Source of the DNA: JAWKXU01 sp964468045
Lineage (GTDB): Bacteria > Pseudomonadota > Alphaproteobacteria > Sphingomonadales > Sphingomonadaceae
Assembly (NCBI GenBank): GCA_964468045.1
Contig: CAYXTO010000007.1
Span: 101,242 to 165,241 of the forward strand
Direction of reading: 5' to 3'
Length of the DNA stretch: 64,000 bases
The notes under the pieces are model-generated. The model worked only from the letters and a program-made list of their open reading frames with translations. It did no database searches and was not told where the DNA came from. Positions 35,555 to 44,175 of the stretch are shown here, piece after piece (the stretch's first letter is position 1; each line of letters begins with the position of its first letter). The position numbers and the translations under genes were made by a program.

Positions 35555-35584
35555 CTTGAACATCTCGGCACGGGGCGCGACATA
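35555..35584 (+). promoter_or_regulatory. Candidate clpP promoter
   Basis: CTTGAAC (35555-35561) followed 17 nt later by GACATA (35579-35584). The -35 fits sigma-32 (CTTGAA) or a weak sigma-70 box; the -10 fits neither well. Placement about 30 nt before ATG suits clpP, a common heat-shock gene. Confidence 0.4.
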
Positions 35585-35611
35585 GGCGCTCGCAACCACA
35601 AGAGGAATTCC

Positions 35612-36322
35612 ATGATCGATCTGTTTGGCGGCAGCTCCGCCTCCGCTTTCGGCACCCAGGGGCAATTCACCACCGATCCCGTCACGGGCGCATTGGTGCC
35701 GGTCGTCGTGGAGCAGACCAGCCGGGGCGAGCGCAGCTTCGACATCTTCAGCCGCCTGCTGCGCGAACGCATCGTGTTCGTGACCGGGCAGGTGGAAGAC
35801 GGCATGGCCTCGCTGATCGTGGCCCAGCTCCTGTTCCTGGAGAGCGAAAATCCCTCCAAGCCGATCAGCATGTACATCAATTCGCCCGGCGGCGTGGTCA
35901 CGGCCGGCATGGCGATCCATGACACCATGCAATACATCAAGCCGCGCGTGTCCACCGTGTGCATCGGCCAGGCCGCCTCGATGGGCAGCTTCCTGCTGGC
36001 TGCGGGCGAGCCGGGGATGCGGATCGCGCTGCCCAATGCGCGCATCATGGTCCACCAGCCGTCCGGCGGGGCGCGGGGCATGGCCTCGGACATCGAGATC
36101 CAGGCGCGGGAAATCCTGCGCATCCGCCAGCGGATGAACGATCTCTACGTGAAGTACACCGGCCAGTCGCTGACCGAGATCGAGAAGGCGCTGGATCGCG
36201 ATACCTTCCTCGAAGCGGACGAAGCGCTGAAATTCGGCATCGTCGACAAGGTGTTCGAATCGCGGCCCGATACCGATACGGTCGGTGAGGAAAGCGGCTC
36301 GGGCGGCGCTCCGGAAGCCTGA
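35612..36322 (+). CDS. clpP: ATP-dependent Clp protease proteolytic subunit
   Basis: Serine protease of the ClpXP/ClpAP machines. 236 residues. Catalytic Ser123 (GQAASMGSFLL) and His148 (IMVHQPSGG), with the Asp in the C-terminal third. A C-terminal ~20 residue extension rich in Asp/Glu/Gly is beyond the usual end. clpX follows after 141 nt. Confidence 0.96.
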   Translation: MIDLFGGSSASAFGTQGQFTTDPVTGALVPVVVEQTSRGERSFDIFSRLLRERIVFVTGQVEDGMASLIVAQLLFLESENPSKPISMYINSPGGVVTAGMAIHDTMQYIKPRVSTVCIGQAASMGSFLLAAGEPGMRIALPNARIMVHQPSGGARGMASDIEIQAREILRIRQRMNDLYVKYTGQSLTEIEKALDRDTFLEADEALKFGIVDKVFESRPDTDTVGEESGSGGAPEA

Positions 36323-36463
36323 CGCGGGCGCGGGGTTGGAAAATCGTAACCCTCCTGCTTCAGCTAAGGGCAAGCCGCCTGTGCTATTTATGACGAGTTG
36401 ATAATTGGATTCGTCGGGTTACACTCGTCGAATCCCCCCAAAACGGGGTTTGCAGGACGGAAT

Positions 36464-37729
36464 ATGACGAAACTCAGCGGATCGGACTCCAAGAGCACCC
36501 TCTACTGCAGCTTCTGCGGCAAGTCGCAGCATGAGGTGCGCAAGCTCATCGCAGGTCCGACGGTTTTCATCTGCGACGAATGCGTCGAGCTGTGCAACGA
36601 CATCATTCGCGAGGAAACGAAGACCGGGATCGCCGGGAAGAAGGATGGCGGCGTTCCCACTCCGCACGAGATCTTCGACACGCTCAATGATTACGTGATC
36701 GGCCAGGATCGCGCCAAGCGCGTGCTTTCGGTGGCGGTGCACAACCATTACAAGCGGCTCAAGCACTCGGGCAAGGCGGGCGATGTGGAGCTGGCCAAGT
36801 CCAACATCCTGCTGGTCGGCCCGACCGGCAGCGGCAAGACCCTGCTGGCGCAGACCCTGGCGCGCACCTTCGACGTGCCGTTCACCATGGCCGACGCCAC
36901 CACCCTGACCGAGGCGGGCTATGTCGGCGAGGATGTGGAGAACATCATCCTCAAGCTGCTGCAGGCGAGCGACTACAATGTCGAGAAGGCGCAGCAGGGC
37001 ATCGTCTATATCGACGAGATCGACAAGATCACACGCAAGGCGGAGAACCCCTCCATCACCCGCGACGTGTCGGGCGAAGGCGTGCAGCAGGCGCTGCTCA
37101 AGCTGATGGAAGGCACCACCGCCTCCGTGCCGCCGCAGGGCGGGCGCAAGCATCCGCAGCAGGAATTCCTGCAGGTGGACACGACCAACATCCTGTTCAT
37201 CTGCGGCGGCGCCTTCGCGGGCCTCGAGAAGATCATCGCCGACCGGCTGCAGAAGCGCTCGATCGGCTTCGGCGCGCATGTCGCCGATCCGGACAAGCGC
37301 CGGGTGGGCGAGCTGCTGCAGAAGGCGGAACCGGAAGACCTGCTGAAATTCGGCCTGATTCCGGAATTCGTCGGCCGCCTGCCGGTCATCGCCACGCTCA
37401 ACGATCTCGACGTGGCGGCACTGGTCCAGATCCTGACCGAGCCGAAGAACGCGCTGGCGAAGCAGTATCGCAAGCTGTTCGAGCTGGAGGACGTGGACCT
37501 GACCTTCACCGACGAGGCGCTGGAAACCATCGCCCAGAAGGCGATCGCCCGGAAGACGGGCGCGCGCGGCCTGCGCTCCATCGTCGAATCGATCCTGCTC
37601 GACACCATGTTCGATCTGCCCGACCTCGACGGGGTGAGCGAGATCGTGGTCGACAAGGATGTGGTGGAAGGCCGCAAGGAGCCGGTCCGCGTGCTCGGCG
37701 GCGAGAAGAAGAAGGAGGAGGCAGCCTAA
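36464..37729 (+). CDS. clpX: ATP-dependent Clp protease ATPase subunit ClpX
   Basis: AAA+ unfoldase. 421 residues from ATG 36464. The N-terminal zinc finger has four Cys in YCSFCGKS and ICDECVELC; Walker A GPTGSGKT is near 123; and sensor and arginine-finger regions are normal. An upstream in-frame ATG at 36398 adds 22 unconserved residues. In alphaproteobacteria ClpXP degrades cell-cycle regulators such as CtrA, and chpT of that pathway is also in the window. Confidence 0.97.
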   Translation: MTKLSGSDSKSTLYCSFCGKSQHEVRKLIAGPTVFICDECVELCNDIIREETKTGIAGKKDGGVPTPHEIFDTLNDYVIGQDRAKRVLSVAVHNHYKRLKHSGKAGDVELAKSNILLVGPTGSGKTLLAQTLARTFDVPFTMADATTLTEAGYVGEDVENIILKLLQASDYNVEKAQQGIVYIDEIDKITRKAENPSITRDVSGEGVQQALLKLMEGTTASVPPQGGRKHPQQEFLQVDTTNILFICGGAFAGLEKIIADRLQKRSIGFGAHVADPDKRRVGELLQKAEPEDLLKFGLIPEFVGRLPVIATLNDLDVAALVQILTEPKNALAKQYRKLFELEDVDLTFTDEALETIAQKAIARKTGARGLRSIVESILLDTMFDLPDLDGVSEIVVDKDVVEGRKEPVRVLGGEKKKEEAA

Positions 37730-37759
37730 CTGCCCCCTCTTCCCTTGCACAAGCAATTC

Positions 37760-37797
37760 GGCCCGGGTCGCAGCGATGCGTTCCGGGCCTTTGCTTT
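37760..37797 (+). terminator. clpX terminator
   Basis: Stem GGCCCGG (37760-37766) with CCGGGCC (37783-37789), followed by TTTGCTTT. A similar hairpin recurs at 38294-38323. Confidence 0.75.
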
Positions 37798-37867
37798 AGG
37801 AAGGCTTTTCACGCTCCGGCCTGACCGGAAGGAAGGGGCATTTTCATCGAAAACGGCACCGTCTCGC

Positions 37868-37923
37868 CATTCCCGCCCTTCGGCGGGCTCAGGATAAACC
37901 GCCCTCCGGGCAAGCGGGAACCC
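37868..37923. repeat. Nested palindromic repeat left of GIY-YIG remnant
   Basis: Outer arms of family A (CATTCCCG at 37868 and CGGGAACCC at 37915-37923) enclose a family-C variant at about 37875-37901 (CCCTTCGGCGGGCTCAGG). One repeat family appears inserted in the other. Confidence 0.65.
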
Positions 37924-37937
37924 GGTAGCTTGAAGCG

Positions 37938-38102
37938 ATGCGGCGTGACTTCGCACCGGCTGTCTATCTGCTTGTGTCGCGGCGCAACGGCACCCTGTAT
38001 GTCGGCGTCACCTCGAACCTCATCACGCGACTTTACCAGCATCGCGCAGGATCGCTGCCAGGCTTGCGCGCCGCCACCGGCCTGCGATGGCTTCCCGGTT
38101 AG
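37938..38102 (+). pseudogene. GIY-YIG nuclease remnant (UPF0213-like)
   Basis: 54 residues, about half the usual 90-100. Starts MRRDFAPAVYLL with Tyr10 of the GIY strand, Tyr21-Val-Gly of the YIG strand and Arg31 of the conserved helix, then ends early after GLRWLPG. The catalytic Glu region of the missing C-terminal half is absent, so it is probably inactive. Bracketed by dispersed palindromes on both sides. Confidence 0.75.
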
Positions 38103-38120
38103 GGACGGAGCGAGAATGGA

Positions 38121-38197
38121 CTGGGTTCCCGCTTTCGCGGGAATGACTTTTTAAGGCAGCCTCCTTCCCTCGTCATCCCCGTGCAAACGGGGATCCC
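38121..38197. repeat. Palindromes A and B right of GIY-YIG remnant
   Basis: Palindrome A reversed (38122-38146, arms TTCCCGC/GCGGGAA) followed after 25 nt by palindrome B (38172-38197, arms ATCCCCGT/ACGGGGAT). Sequence of each is nearly identical to the copies at 28075-28141. Confidence 0.8.
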
Positions 38198-38293
38198 GTG
38201 CAATCTCGCCAGCCGAAGGGGGGGAATGACGAGGTGGGCGTGGATGCGTCAGGGACGGTCGGTTCATCACCTGCTTGCGGACACATGATGCAA

Positions 38294-38330
38294 GGCCCGG
38301 TTCGCAACGATGCGCGCCGGGCCGTTTGCG
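38294..38330. repeat. Second copy of the clpX-terminator-like hairpin
   Basis: Stem GGCCCGG (38294-38300)/CCGGGCC (38317-38323) with a loop sharing TCGCA.CGATGCG with the hairpin at 37760-37789. The two flank the GIY-YIG block. Its T-run is weak (GTTTGCGT), so it may be a duplicated remnant rather than a working terminator. Confidence 0.6.
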
Positions 38331-38352
38331 TAAATGAGCGGCCATCGGAGGC

Positions 38353-38955
38353 TCAGGCGCAGCCCTCGACATACCCCAGCACCGGCATGGTGCCGACGTG
38401 GATCAGCCGGACCCTGCCGTCCTGGCCGATCTCGAAGCGCAGCGCCGGATCGCCGCTCGCCGCGTTGGGGGCAGTGAGATACTTCGCTGGCTTGTTCTCG
38501 TATTTATGGGGTTCCTCGCGGAAGCCCGCGAACCACTTCTTCATCTCCTGTTCGGTGGCGCCGACGCCGATCCCTTCGACCAGCTGCACGTCCGAACGCT
38601 GGCCCACCGTGATGCGCTGCACCTTGCCGCCTTCGACGATCGCATAGACGCCGGGATAGTCCGGCGAACTGACCGTGCGGCATTCGTCGCTGATCTGCGC
38701 GCCGCGCTCCGCCCATCTGCTGCCGTATGGCAGAGGCTGGCCGATCCGCAGGTCGCCGAGCCCTTCCAGCCCGAGAACCTTGGCCGAAGCTGGAGTGGGG
38801 GTGGCCGCCTGTGATGGGGTTGCGCTCACCGGCGCGGGATCGGATGGCGCCGCCACATCGCCGGATGTCTCGCCTTCCGGCTCCTTCGATCCTGACGAAC
38901 AGGCGCCAAGCACGAGGATCAGAGAAAGGGCGGCGAGAAATGCTTGTAGTCGCAT
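38353..38955 (-). CDS. Hypothetical lipoprotein
   Basis: 200 residues from ATG 38955. Signal peptide with lipobox LGAC (Cys18), a Thr/Pro/Ala linker, then a soluble domain with LGLEGLGDLRIGQPLP, a Cys near EC.TVSSPDYPGVY and a terminal YVEGCA. The two Cys may form a disulphide. Family unknown to me; the GIGVGATEQEM segment resembles other small periplasmic proteins. Convergent with the repeat block. Confidence 0.75.
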   Translation of the reverse strand: MRLQAFLAALSLILVLGACSSGSKEPEGETSGDVAAPSDPAPVSATPSQAATPTPASAKVLGLEGLGDLRIGQPLPYGSRWAERGAQISDECRTVSSPDYPGVYAIVEGGKVQRITVGQRSDVQLVEGIGVGATEQEMKKWFAGFREEPHKYENKPAKYLTAPNAASGDPALRFEIGQDGRVRLIHVGTMPVLGYVEGCA

Positions 38956-39016
38956 GGGGCCAGAACGCCGGCCCATCCGTCCTGTTCCTTGACGCCGGCT
39001 TGCGCCCCGCTGGTGC

Positions 39017-40228
39017 TCAGATTTGATGAGAGAGATGGCTCCTCCTCAACCCCGCAACCAGCAAAGCGCCGACCGCCAGTGCCAGAGGCGCAAACGACAC
39101 CCACAGCACCATGTCCCAGCCGTAGGCCGTCAGCAGACTGCCGGAGGTAAAGGAGCCTACGGCCATGGTTCCAAAGACGATAAAGTCGTTGAGAGATTGA
39201 ACGCGCGTTCTCTCCTCCGGCCGGTGGCATTCCAGCACCAGGGCCGAGGCGCCCACGAAGCCGAAGTTCCAGCCGATGCCGAGCAGGATCAGCGTCAGCC
39301 AGAAGTGCGCGACATCCACGCCGGCCAAGCCAATGACGGATGACACGCCGATCAGCGCAAGACCGAGAGCGACGATCCGCAGGGCGCCGAACCGCGCGAT
39401 CAATCCCCCGGTGAAGAAGCTGGGGCCATACATGGCGATCACATGCCATTGCAGGCCGAGATTGGAGCTTTCCTGCGAATGGCCGCAGAGCCGCATCGCG
39501 AGGGGGGCGGCCGTCATCAGGAAATTCATGAGCATGTAGGAGACCGCGCCGCAAATGACAGCGATCAGGAAGAGCGGTTGACGCCCGATTTCCGACAGAG
39601 GTCTCCCGCCCGCGACTTCGGCCTTCGTCGGCATGGGGAGCCGCACTCCGGCGAGCACGAACAGCGACAGCGCCGCGACGATGGCCTGCGCGATGAAGGT
39701 CGCCGCGAACATGTGCGGCGGCCAGAGATACATCGTGAAGGTCACCAGCTGCGGCCCGATCACGCCTGACGCAACGCCGCCGAACATGACGAGCGACAGC
39801 GCGCGCGGTTGCCATTCGCTCGTGACGCTGTCGGTCGCGGCAAACCGGAAGGAAAGAATGACGGCCGCATATGCGCCGCCGATGAAGGTCGCGGCGCAGA
39901 AGATCCAGAAGGACTGCTGGATGACGGCCAGTGCCGCGAACAGGCCGGCCAGGATGCCGCAGGCGGTTCCGGCGAAGAAGGCCGCTCGTCTCCCAAAACG
40001 CTGAGCGATCATGCCGGTGGGCAGGGTGCATGCCGCCATGCCCACGACGAAGATCGAGATGGGCAAGGTGGCCAGCGCCTTGTTCGGAGCCAGCATGGCG
40101 CCGATTATGGCGCCCGTGGCGAAGATCACCGCGGAATTGGCCCCGCCCAAAGCCAGGGCGATCGCGAGGCGGACGACATTGCCTCGCTGTGTTCGCCAGC
40201 CTGCCTGAAGTGATGAGCGGTTTTCCAT
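39017..40228 (-). CDS. MFS transporter
   Basis: 403 residues from ATG 40228, about 12 membrane helices. Loop 2-3 has GMIAQRFGRRAAFF (the MFS GxLaDrxGrr motif) and the fifth helix region has an antiporter-like glycine-rich run. Substrate unknown. Divergent from an LLM-type oxidoreductase with a 350-nt gap, so the pair may serve uptake and oxidation of one compound. Confidence 0.88.
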   Translation of the reverse strand: MENRSSLQAGWRTQRGNVVRLAIALALGGANSAVIFATGAIIGAMLAPNKALATLPISIFVVGMAACTLPTGMIAQRFGRRAAFFAGTACGILAGLFAALAVIQQSFWIFCAATFIGGAYAAVILSFRFAATDSVTSEWQPRALSLVMFGGVASGVIGPQLVTFTMYLWPPHMFAATFIAQAIVAALSLFVLAGVRLPMPTKAEVAGGRPLSEIGRQPLFLIAVICGAVSYMLMNFLMTAAPLAMRLCGHSQESSNLGLQWHVIAMYGPSFFTGGLIARFGALRIVALGLALIGVSSVIGLAGVDVAHFWLTLILLGIGWNFGFVGASALVLECHRPEERTRVQSLNDFIVFGTMAVGSFTSGSLLTAYGWDMVLWVSFAPLALAVGALLVAGLRRSHLSHQI

Positions 40229-40578
40229 CGATCTGTTTATCCACCAAATGGCTGCGCCGGCCCATGTCACGCGGTGAGGGGCGCCGATGAAGCCGGCGAT
40301 CCGGTAGTTCGCGTGCCTTCCTTCTGGTTTGCCCGTCGTTCATCCAGGCGACAAGCGGCGTATCTTCGGCAATTTCGCGTTGTGCACCGCTCTTTCCAAT
40401 CCGAACAACGCCGTGGTTCCGCGAAGGCGGGAGGCTGGAGTTAAAGCACAACATCTTGCCTCGTCCTGCCGTACTGCCCTACGCTCCACTCTCTGCAGTA
40501 CAGGACGACCTGGGTGAGGGCGGGTCGGTTCGACGATCTTCAGCGAAAGCAGATAAAATCAGGAAATCGGGAGGTGAA
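40229..40578. other. 350-nt divergent intergenic region, MFS / LLM genes
   Basis: No gene that I can support. It must hold two promoters. A purine-rich GGGAGGTGAA precedes the LLM ATG. Between about 40453 and 40505 several CTGC/GTAC-type short inverted bits occur (e.g. CTGCCGTACTG, CTGCAGTACAG), a possible operator. Confidence 0.4.
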
Positions 40579-41739
40579 ATGAGCGGTGCACTATGTGAGG
40601 CGGCCGAGCGGAATTCGTCCAACGCCCTCTTCAACGACAACAGGTTCAAGCTCGGGATCTTTGGCCTGAACTGCGACAGCGGCGCCACCATGACCACGGC
40701 GGAAGAGCGGCTCAAGCTGTCGTGGCCGGCGACACGGGCGATCGCCGTCGCGGCGGATCGCGCAGGCTACGAGCTGCTGGTGCCGATCTCCCGTTGGCTC
40801 GGTCTGGGCGGCCCGACCAATTTCGAGGGAAAGAATTTCGAGACCTACACCTGGGCTGCGGGGATCGCTGCGGCGACGGATCACATCACGATCGCGATGA
40901 CCTCCCATGTCCAGGTCACCCATCCGATCTTCGCCGCCAAGCAGGCCGTTACGGTCGATCACATCAGCAATGGCCGGGCCATCCTGAACATAGTCTGCGG
41001 CTGGTTCCTTCCGGAACTCGAGATGTTCGGCGCCCCGTCCTTGCCGCATGATTTGCGCTATGATTATGCGCAGGAATGGTTCGATATCGTCCGCAACCTG
41101 TGGACCCGCGACGAGCCGTTCGACTACCACGGCAAGTATTTCAAGGTCGACAAGGCGGTGGCCAGCCCGCCGCCATTCCAGCGCCCGACCATGCCGACCA
41201 TCAATGCCGGCGGTTCGGGACGTGGTCAGGAATTCGTGGCAGCCAATTGCGACGTCGCGTTCGCGCTGGTCGCGGATGTCGACCATCCGGAGAACTGCAA
41301 GCTGCATTTCGACAAATACCGGGCGATGGCGCGGGCCAACAATCGGGACATCCAGATCTGGACCCATGGCTACGTGATCCAGCGCGAGACCGAAGCCGAG
41401 GCGCAACGCTATTTCCGCTATATCACGGAGGAGTGCGGCAATGACGAGGCGGCCGAAGCGGCAGCCTACCATCTCGGCGTCAACGCGCAGAGATATACCG
41501 CCGACCAGTGGCAGAGCTTCAAGGGCCATCTCAAGGGCGGCTATGGCGGCTGTCCTTTCATCGGCACTGCCGAGCAGATCGCCGAGAAGATCATGAAGCT
41601 CTCCAAGGCCGGGCTTGACGGGCTGACCTTTGACAGCCCCGACTATCTCGACGGCATCAGCCGCTTCAACGCCGGCGTCCTGCCGTTGCTGGAGCAGGTG
41701 GGGCTGCGCAGGCCCTATGTCCGCAACGCCGGAGCGTGA
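40579..41739 (+). CDS. LLM class flavin-dependent monooxygenase
   Basis: 386 residues from ATG 40579 (perfect ribosome-binding site). TIM-barrel luciferase-like enzyme using FMNH2 and O2. Family segments include LGIFGLNCDSG at the start, HVQVTHPIFAAKQAVTVDHISNGR, and NIVCGWFLPELEMFG. It resembles the SsuD/RutA group, so alkanesulfonates, pyrimidines or other small organics are candidate substrates; the sequence does not decide. Partner MFS gene diverges from it. Confidence 0.88.
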   Translation: MSGALCEAAERNSSNALFNDNRFKLGIFGLNCDSGATMTTAEERLKLSWPATRAIAVAADRAGYELLVPISRWLGLGGPTNFEGKNFETYTWAAGIAAATDHITIAMTSHVQVTHPIFAAKQAVTVDHISNGRAILNIVCGWFLPELEMFGAPSLPHDLRYDYAQEWFDIVRNLWTRDEPFDYHGKYFKVDKAVASPPPFQRPTMPTINAGGSGRGQEFVAANCDVAFALVADVDHPENCKLHFDKYRAMARANNRDIQIWTHGYVIQRETEAEAQRYFRYITEECGNDEAAEAAAYHLGVNAQRYTADQWQSFKGHLKGGYGGCPFIGTAEQIAEKIMKLSKAGLDGLTFDSPDYLDGISRFNAGVLPLLEQVGLRRPYVRNAGA

Positions 41740-41802
41740 CGGCATGAACTAGCTTCCCGCGTGCCCGAACGGCAGTTTGGCCTGAGACAGCCGAGGGCTG
41801 GC

Positions 41803-41917
41803 ATGACGGGAAGATAGAGCCGGCATTATTTCACCCCTTCGTCATCCCCGTGCAAACGGGGATCCAGTTTAAACGCGCCCCTGGGTTCCCGCATGCTCCC
41901 CGCCTTCGCGGGGACGG
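41803..41917. repeat. Composite dispersed repeat (head + palindromes B and A)
   Basis: Head with CCGGCATTAT matching that at 28034-28074, then palindrome B (41841-41867) and a longer, interrupted palindrome A-like element (41881-41917, GTTCCCGC...CGGGGACGGG). The interval 41740-42048 between genes holds only this repeat. The head is directly followed by B here but by A at 28034. Confidence 0.8.
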
Positions 41918-42048
41918 GTATCGGGATCGGGGGTGGGCTTCTTCCTACGGCCGGTTTTCCTGTCTCCCCCCACAAACCCCTGTCCTACATGGGCATGTGT
42001 GCATAATGGATGTGATTCGCCTTTTGTTCTTGTGAGGAGCAGCGAATC

Positions 42049-43044
42049 ATGTCCGAGCATCACTCCATTCCCCGGCCTTCGCGCGGCTGGACGCCGCAGG
42101 CGATGGCGCGGTTTCTCGATCATCTCTCGGTCCGGGGCAATGTCCGGGCGGCCTGCGCGCGGGTCGGGCTTTCGGCCGAGGCGGCCTATCGGCTGCGGCG
42201 GCGCGATGCGCTGTTCGCGCGGGGCTGGGCGGCGGCGCTGGTGCTGGCGCGCGACACCAGCGAGCAGGTGCTGGCGAGCCGGGCGATCGACGGAGTGGAG
42301 CAGCCGGTGTTCCATCGCGGCGAGCAGGTCGGCACGCGGGTCCTGTACGACACAAGGCTGCTGCTGGCGCATCTGGCGCGGCTCGACCGGCTGGTGGAGG
42401 AGGACAGCCGGGCGCCGGAGGATGCGGGGCGGTTCGACGAGATCCTGGCGCTGATCGCGGGGGAGCGCTTTCCCGAGGAGCTGGCGGGCGTGGACGAGGC
42501 CCTGCCGATGGCGCGGGCCGAAGCGGTGGGCGAGGCGGTGGCCGATGCGCAGGATCGGCTGCTGTATGAGCAAGAGGAGCAGCAGCAGCAAGATTGGTCC
42601 GAGGAGGATGAGGAGGCCCAAACTGCGCGGGAGGATGCGCTGGTCGCGGCCGGAGAGGCGGCGCGGGCCGAGACGGAAGCGCAATGGGACGGCTGGTTCG
42701 CCCGGGCCTGCGCCACGGTGGACGGACTGGTCGATGCCACGCCGCACAGGCTAGCGCCGGACGCATCCCGCGCGATCATGGCGGCGGTGCGCGATGTCGG
42801 CGGGTCGGACGAGGGCCACCGGGTTTTTAATCCCGAAGTGATTTCGAAGCAGGCGGCGGCACCTGCTGGCTCGGAAATCACGGAAAACAGGCATCCTCGA
42901 ACCCTGTCAACAGTGTCAACCTCGGCGCTGGCGCGGGCCCTGAGCGACTCAGCGCGCGACTCAGCGCGCGGCCCCGCAAGCGGCTTCGCGGGGGAAAGCC
43001 CTCCGGCGTTCCATGCCCGCAAGCAGGCCGGGCGAAGGAGCTAG
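42049..43044 (+). CDS. Terminase-small-subunit-like HTH protein with repeat-built tail
   Basis: 331 residues. The N-terminal segment WTPQAMARFLDHLSVRGNV then CARVGLSAEAAYRLRRR (about 12-55) resembles the helix-turn-helix of phage terminase small subunits; SRAIDGVEQPVFHRGEQVGTR and RLLLAHLARLD follow. The middle is acidic coiled coil (QEEQQQQDWSEEDEEAQ). From about residue 263 the frame reads through palindrome D, TGTCAAC repeats and a GACTCAGCGCGC tandem, so the original C-terminus may have been shorter. Sphingomonads carry many such proteins; function unknown. Confidence 0.75.
   Translation: MSEHHSIPRPSRGWTPQAMARFLDHLSVRGNVRAACARVGLSAEAAYRLRRRDALFARGWAAALVLARDTSEQVLASRAIDGVEQPVFHRGEQVGTRVLYDTRLLLAHLARLDRLVEEDSRAPEDAGRFDEILALIAGERFPEELAGVDEALPMARAEAVGEAVADAQDRLLYEQEEQQQQDWSEEDEEAQTAREDALVAAGEAARAETEAQWDGWFARACATVDGLVDATPHRLAPDASRAIMAAVRDVGGSDEGHRVFNPEVISKQAAAPAGSEITENRHPRTLSTVSTSALARALSDSARDSARGPASGFAGESPPAFHARKQAGRRS
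42835..42888. repeat. Palindromic repeat family D, copy 2 (inside a gene)
   Basis: Arms GTGATTTC...GGAAATCAC; reverse orientation relative to 4178-4231 and nearly the same over about 55 nt. It is translated as part of the 3' end of the HTH gene (residues about 263-281, VISKQAAAPAGSEITE). Confidence 0.8.
42901..42923. repeat. Tandem TGTCAAC motif, copy 1
   Basis: Reads ...CCTGTCAACAGTGTCAACC, two 7-mers TGTCAAC spaced 9 nt apart. The same arrangement recurs at 47896-47914 before chpT. Confidence 0.5.
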
Positions 43045-43107
43045 GGGTGAGCGGGAGACAGGGCACAACGTATGGGGAACGGTCATTACCGCTCCCTGAA
43101 CCCCGCG

Positions 43108-43135
43108 CGCCCTTCGACAAGCTCAGGACGAGCGG
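43108..43135 (+). repeat. Dispersed repeat family C
   Basis: CCCTTCGACAAGCTCAGG (43110-43127) plus ACGAGCGG. The family has copies at 47049 (reverse), 47373, a variant at 37875 and a close match in rnpB at 49325. Lies between the HTH gene and the convergent CDF gene. Confidence 0.85.
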
Positions 43136-43170
43136 ATTTTGCCGGAGACAGGCCGGCGCCTCTCGAGGGA

Positions 43171-44172
43171 TCAGACCACCGCTTCGCTGCCCAGCACGCA
43201 ATCCCGCTCGCCCGCCTCGATCTGGATCGTCGGATGGCCGATATGGAAGCGGTGCTCCAGTTCATGCGCGATCTCGTGCAGGAAGGCGTCGCCCGGATGG
43301 CCGCCAGGCATCACCAGATGGGCGGTGAGCGCGTTTTCCGTGGTGCTCATGGGCCAGATATGGAGATCGTGCACCGCGCCGACGCCGGGCAGCCCGGCCA
43401 GCCAGCCGCGCACCTCGTCCTGATCGATGCCGTCGGGCACCCCCAGCAAGCCCATCTTCACGCTGTCTTTCAGCAGGCCCCAGGTGCCCCAGGCGATGAT
43501 CACGACGATGATCAGGCTGGTCGCCGGGTCGATCCAGGCCTTGCCCGTCAGCAGGATCAGCAGCCCGGCCACGACCACGCCGACCGAGATCAGCGCGTCG
43601 GCCACCATGTGCAGGAAGGCGCCGCGGATGTTGATGTCCTGCTTGCGGCCGCCCATGAACAGCAGCGCCGTCGCCGTGTTGATGACGACGCCGATCCCGG
43701 CGACGACGATCATGGTCATGCCTTCCACCGGCGCGGGCTCGAAGAAGCGCCGCAGGGTCTCGATCAGGATCGCGCCCACCGCCACCAGCAGCAACCCGGC
43801 ATTGACGAGCGCGGCAAGGATGGAGCTGGACTTGAAGCCATAGGTGAAGCGGGCGGTGGGGGGCCGCGCGGTCATCACGCTGGCGCCCCATGCGACCAGC
43901 AGGCTCAGCACATCGGACAGATTGTGACCCGCGTCGGCCACCAGCGCCATCGATCCGGAGAGCAGGCCATAGAGTGCCTCGACCACGACGAAGATGGTGT
44001 TGAGCACCACGCCGATGGCGAAGGCGCGACCATAATTCGCAGGCGCGTGGGCATGGCCGTGGCCATGATGGTGATGGCCATGCCCGGGCGAATGGGTGTG
44101 CGAATGCCCGTGTTCGTGCCTGGGCGAATGCCCATGCGAATGATCGTGATCGGGGGAATGCGCGGCGCCCAT
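43171..44172 (-). CDS. Cation diffusion facilitator (ZitB/DmeF-like)
   Basis: Exports Zn2+, Co2+ or a similar metal in exchange for protons. 333 residues. The first ~45 residues are extremely His-rich (metal buffering); six membrane helices follow; metal-site motifs are HNLSD in helix 2 (DAGHNLSDV) and HMVADA in helix 5; and a cytosolic metal-binding C-terminal domain has H.LHIWPMS and a HxxH-type ending. Follows mtgA with a 3-nt gap. Confidence 0.92.
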   Translation of the reverse strand: MGAAHSPDHDHSHGHSPRHEHGHSHTHSPGHGHHHHGHGHAHAPANYGRAFAIGVVLNTIFVVVEALYGLLSGSMALVADAGHNLSDVLSLLVAWGASVMTARPPTARFTYGFKSSSILAALVNAGLLLVAVGAILIETLRRFFEPAPVEGMTMIVVAGIGVVINTATALLFMGGRKQDINIRGAFLHMVADALISVGVVVAGLLILLTGKAWIDPATSLIIVVIIAWGTWGLLKDSVKMGLLGVPDGIDQDEVRGWLAGLPGVGAVHDLHIWPMSTTENALTAHLVMPGGHPGDAFLHEIAHELEHRFHIGHPTIQIEAGERDCVLGSEAVV

Positions 44173-44175
44173 GCG

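Noticed and set aside
33814..36123. 769-residue open frame opposite ybaL and clpP
   Set aside because: Covers two conserved genes in antisense; composition typical of GC-rich shadows.
38919..40454. 511-residue open frame over the MFS gene on the same strand
   Set aside because: A shifted frame of the transporter; Arg/His-rich without helices.
44040..44172. Short-period CAT/CAC repeats as a possible array
   Set aside because: They are codons of the His-rich N-terminus of the CDF exporter.
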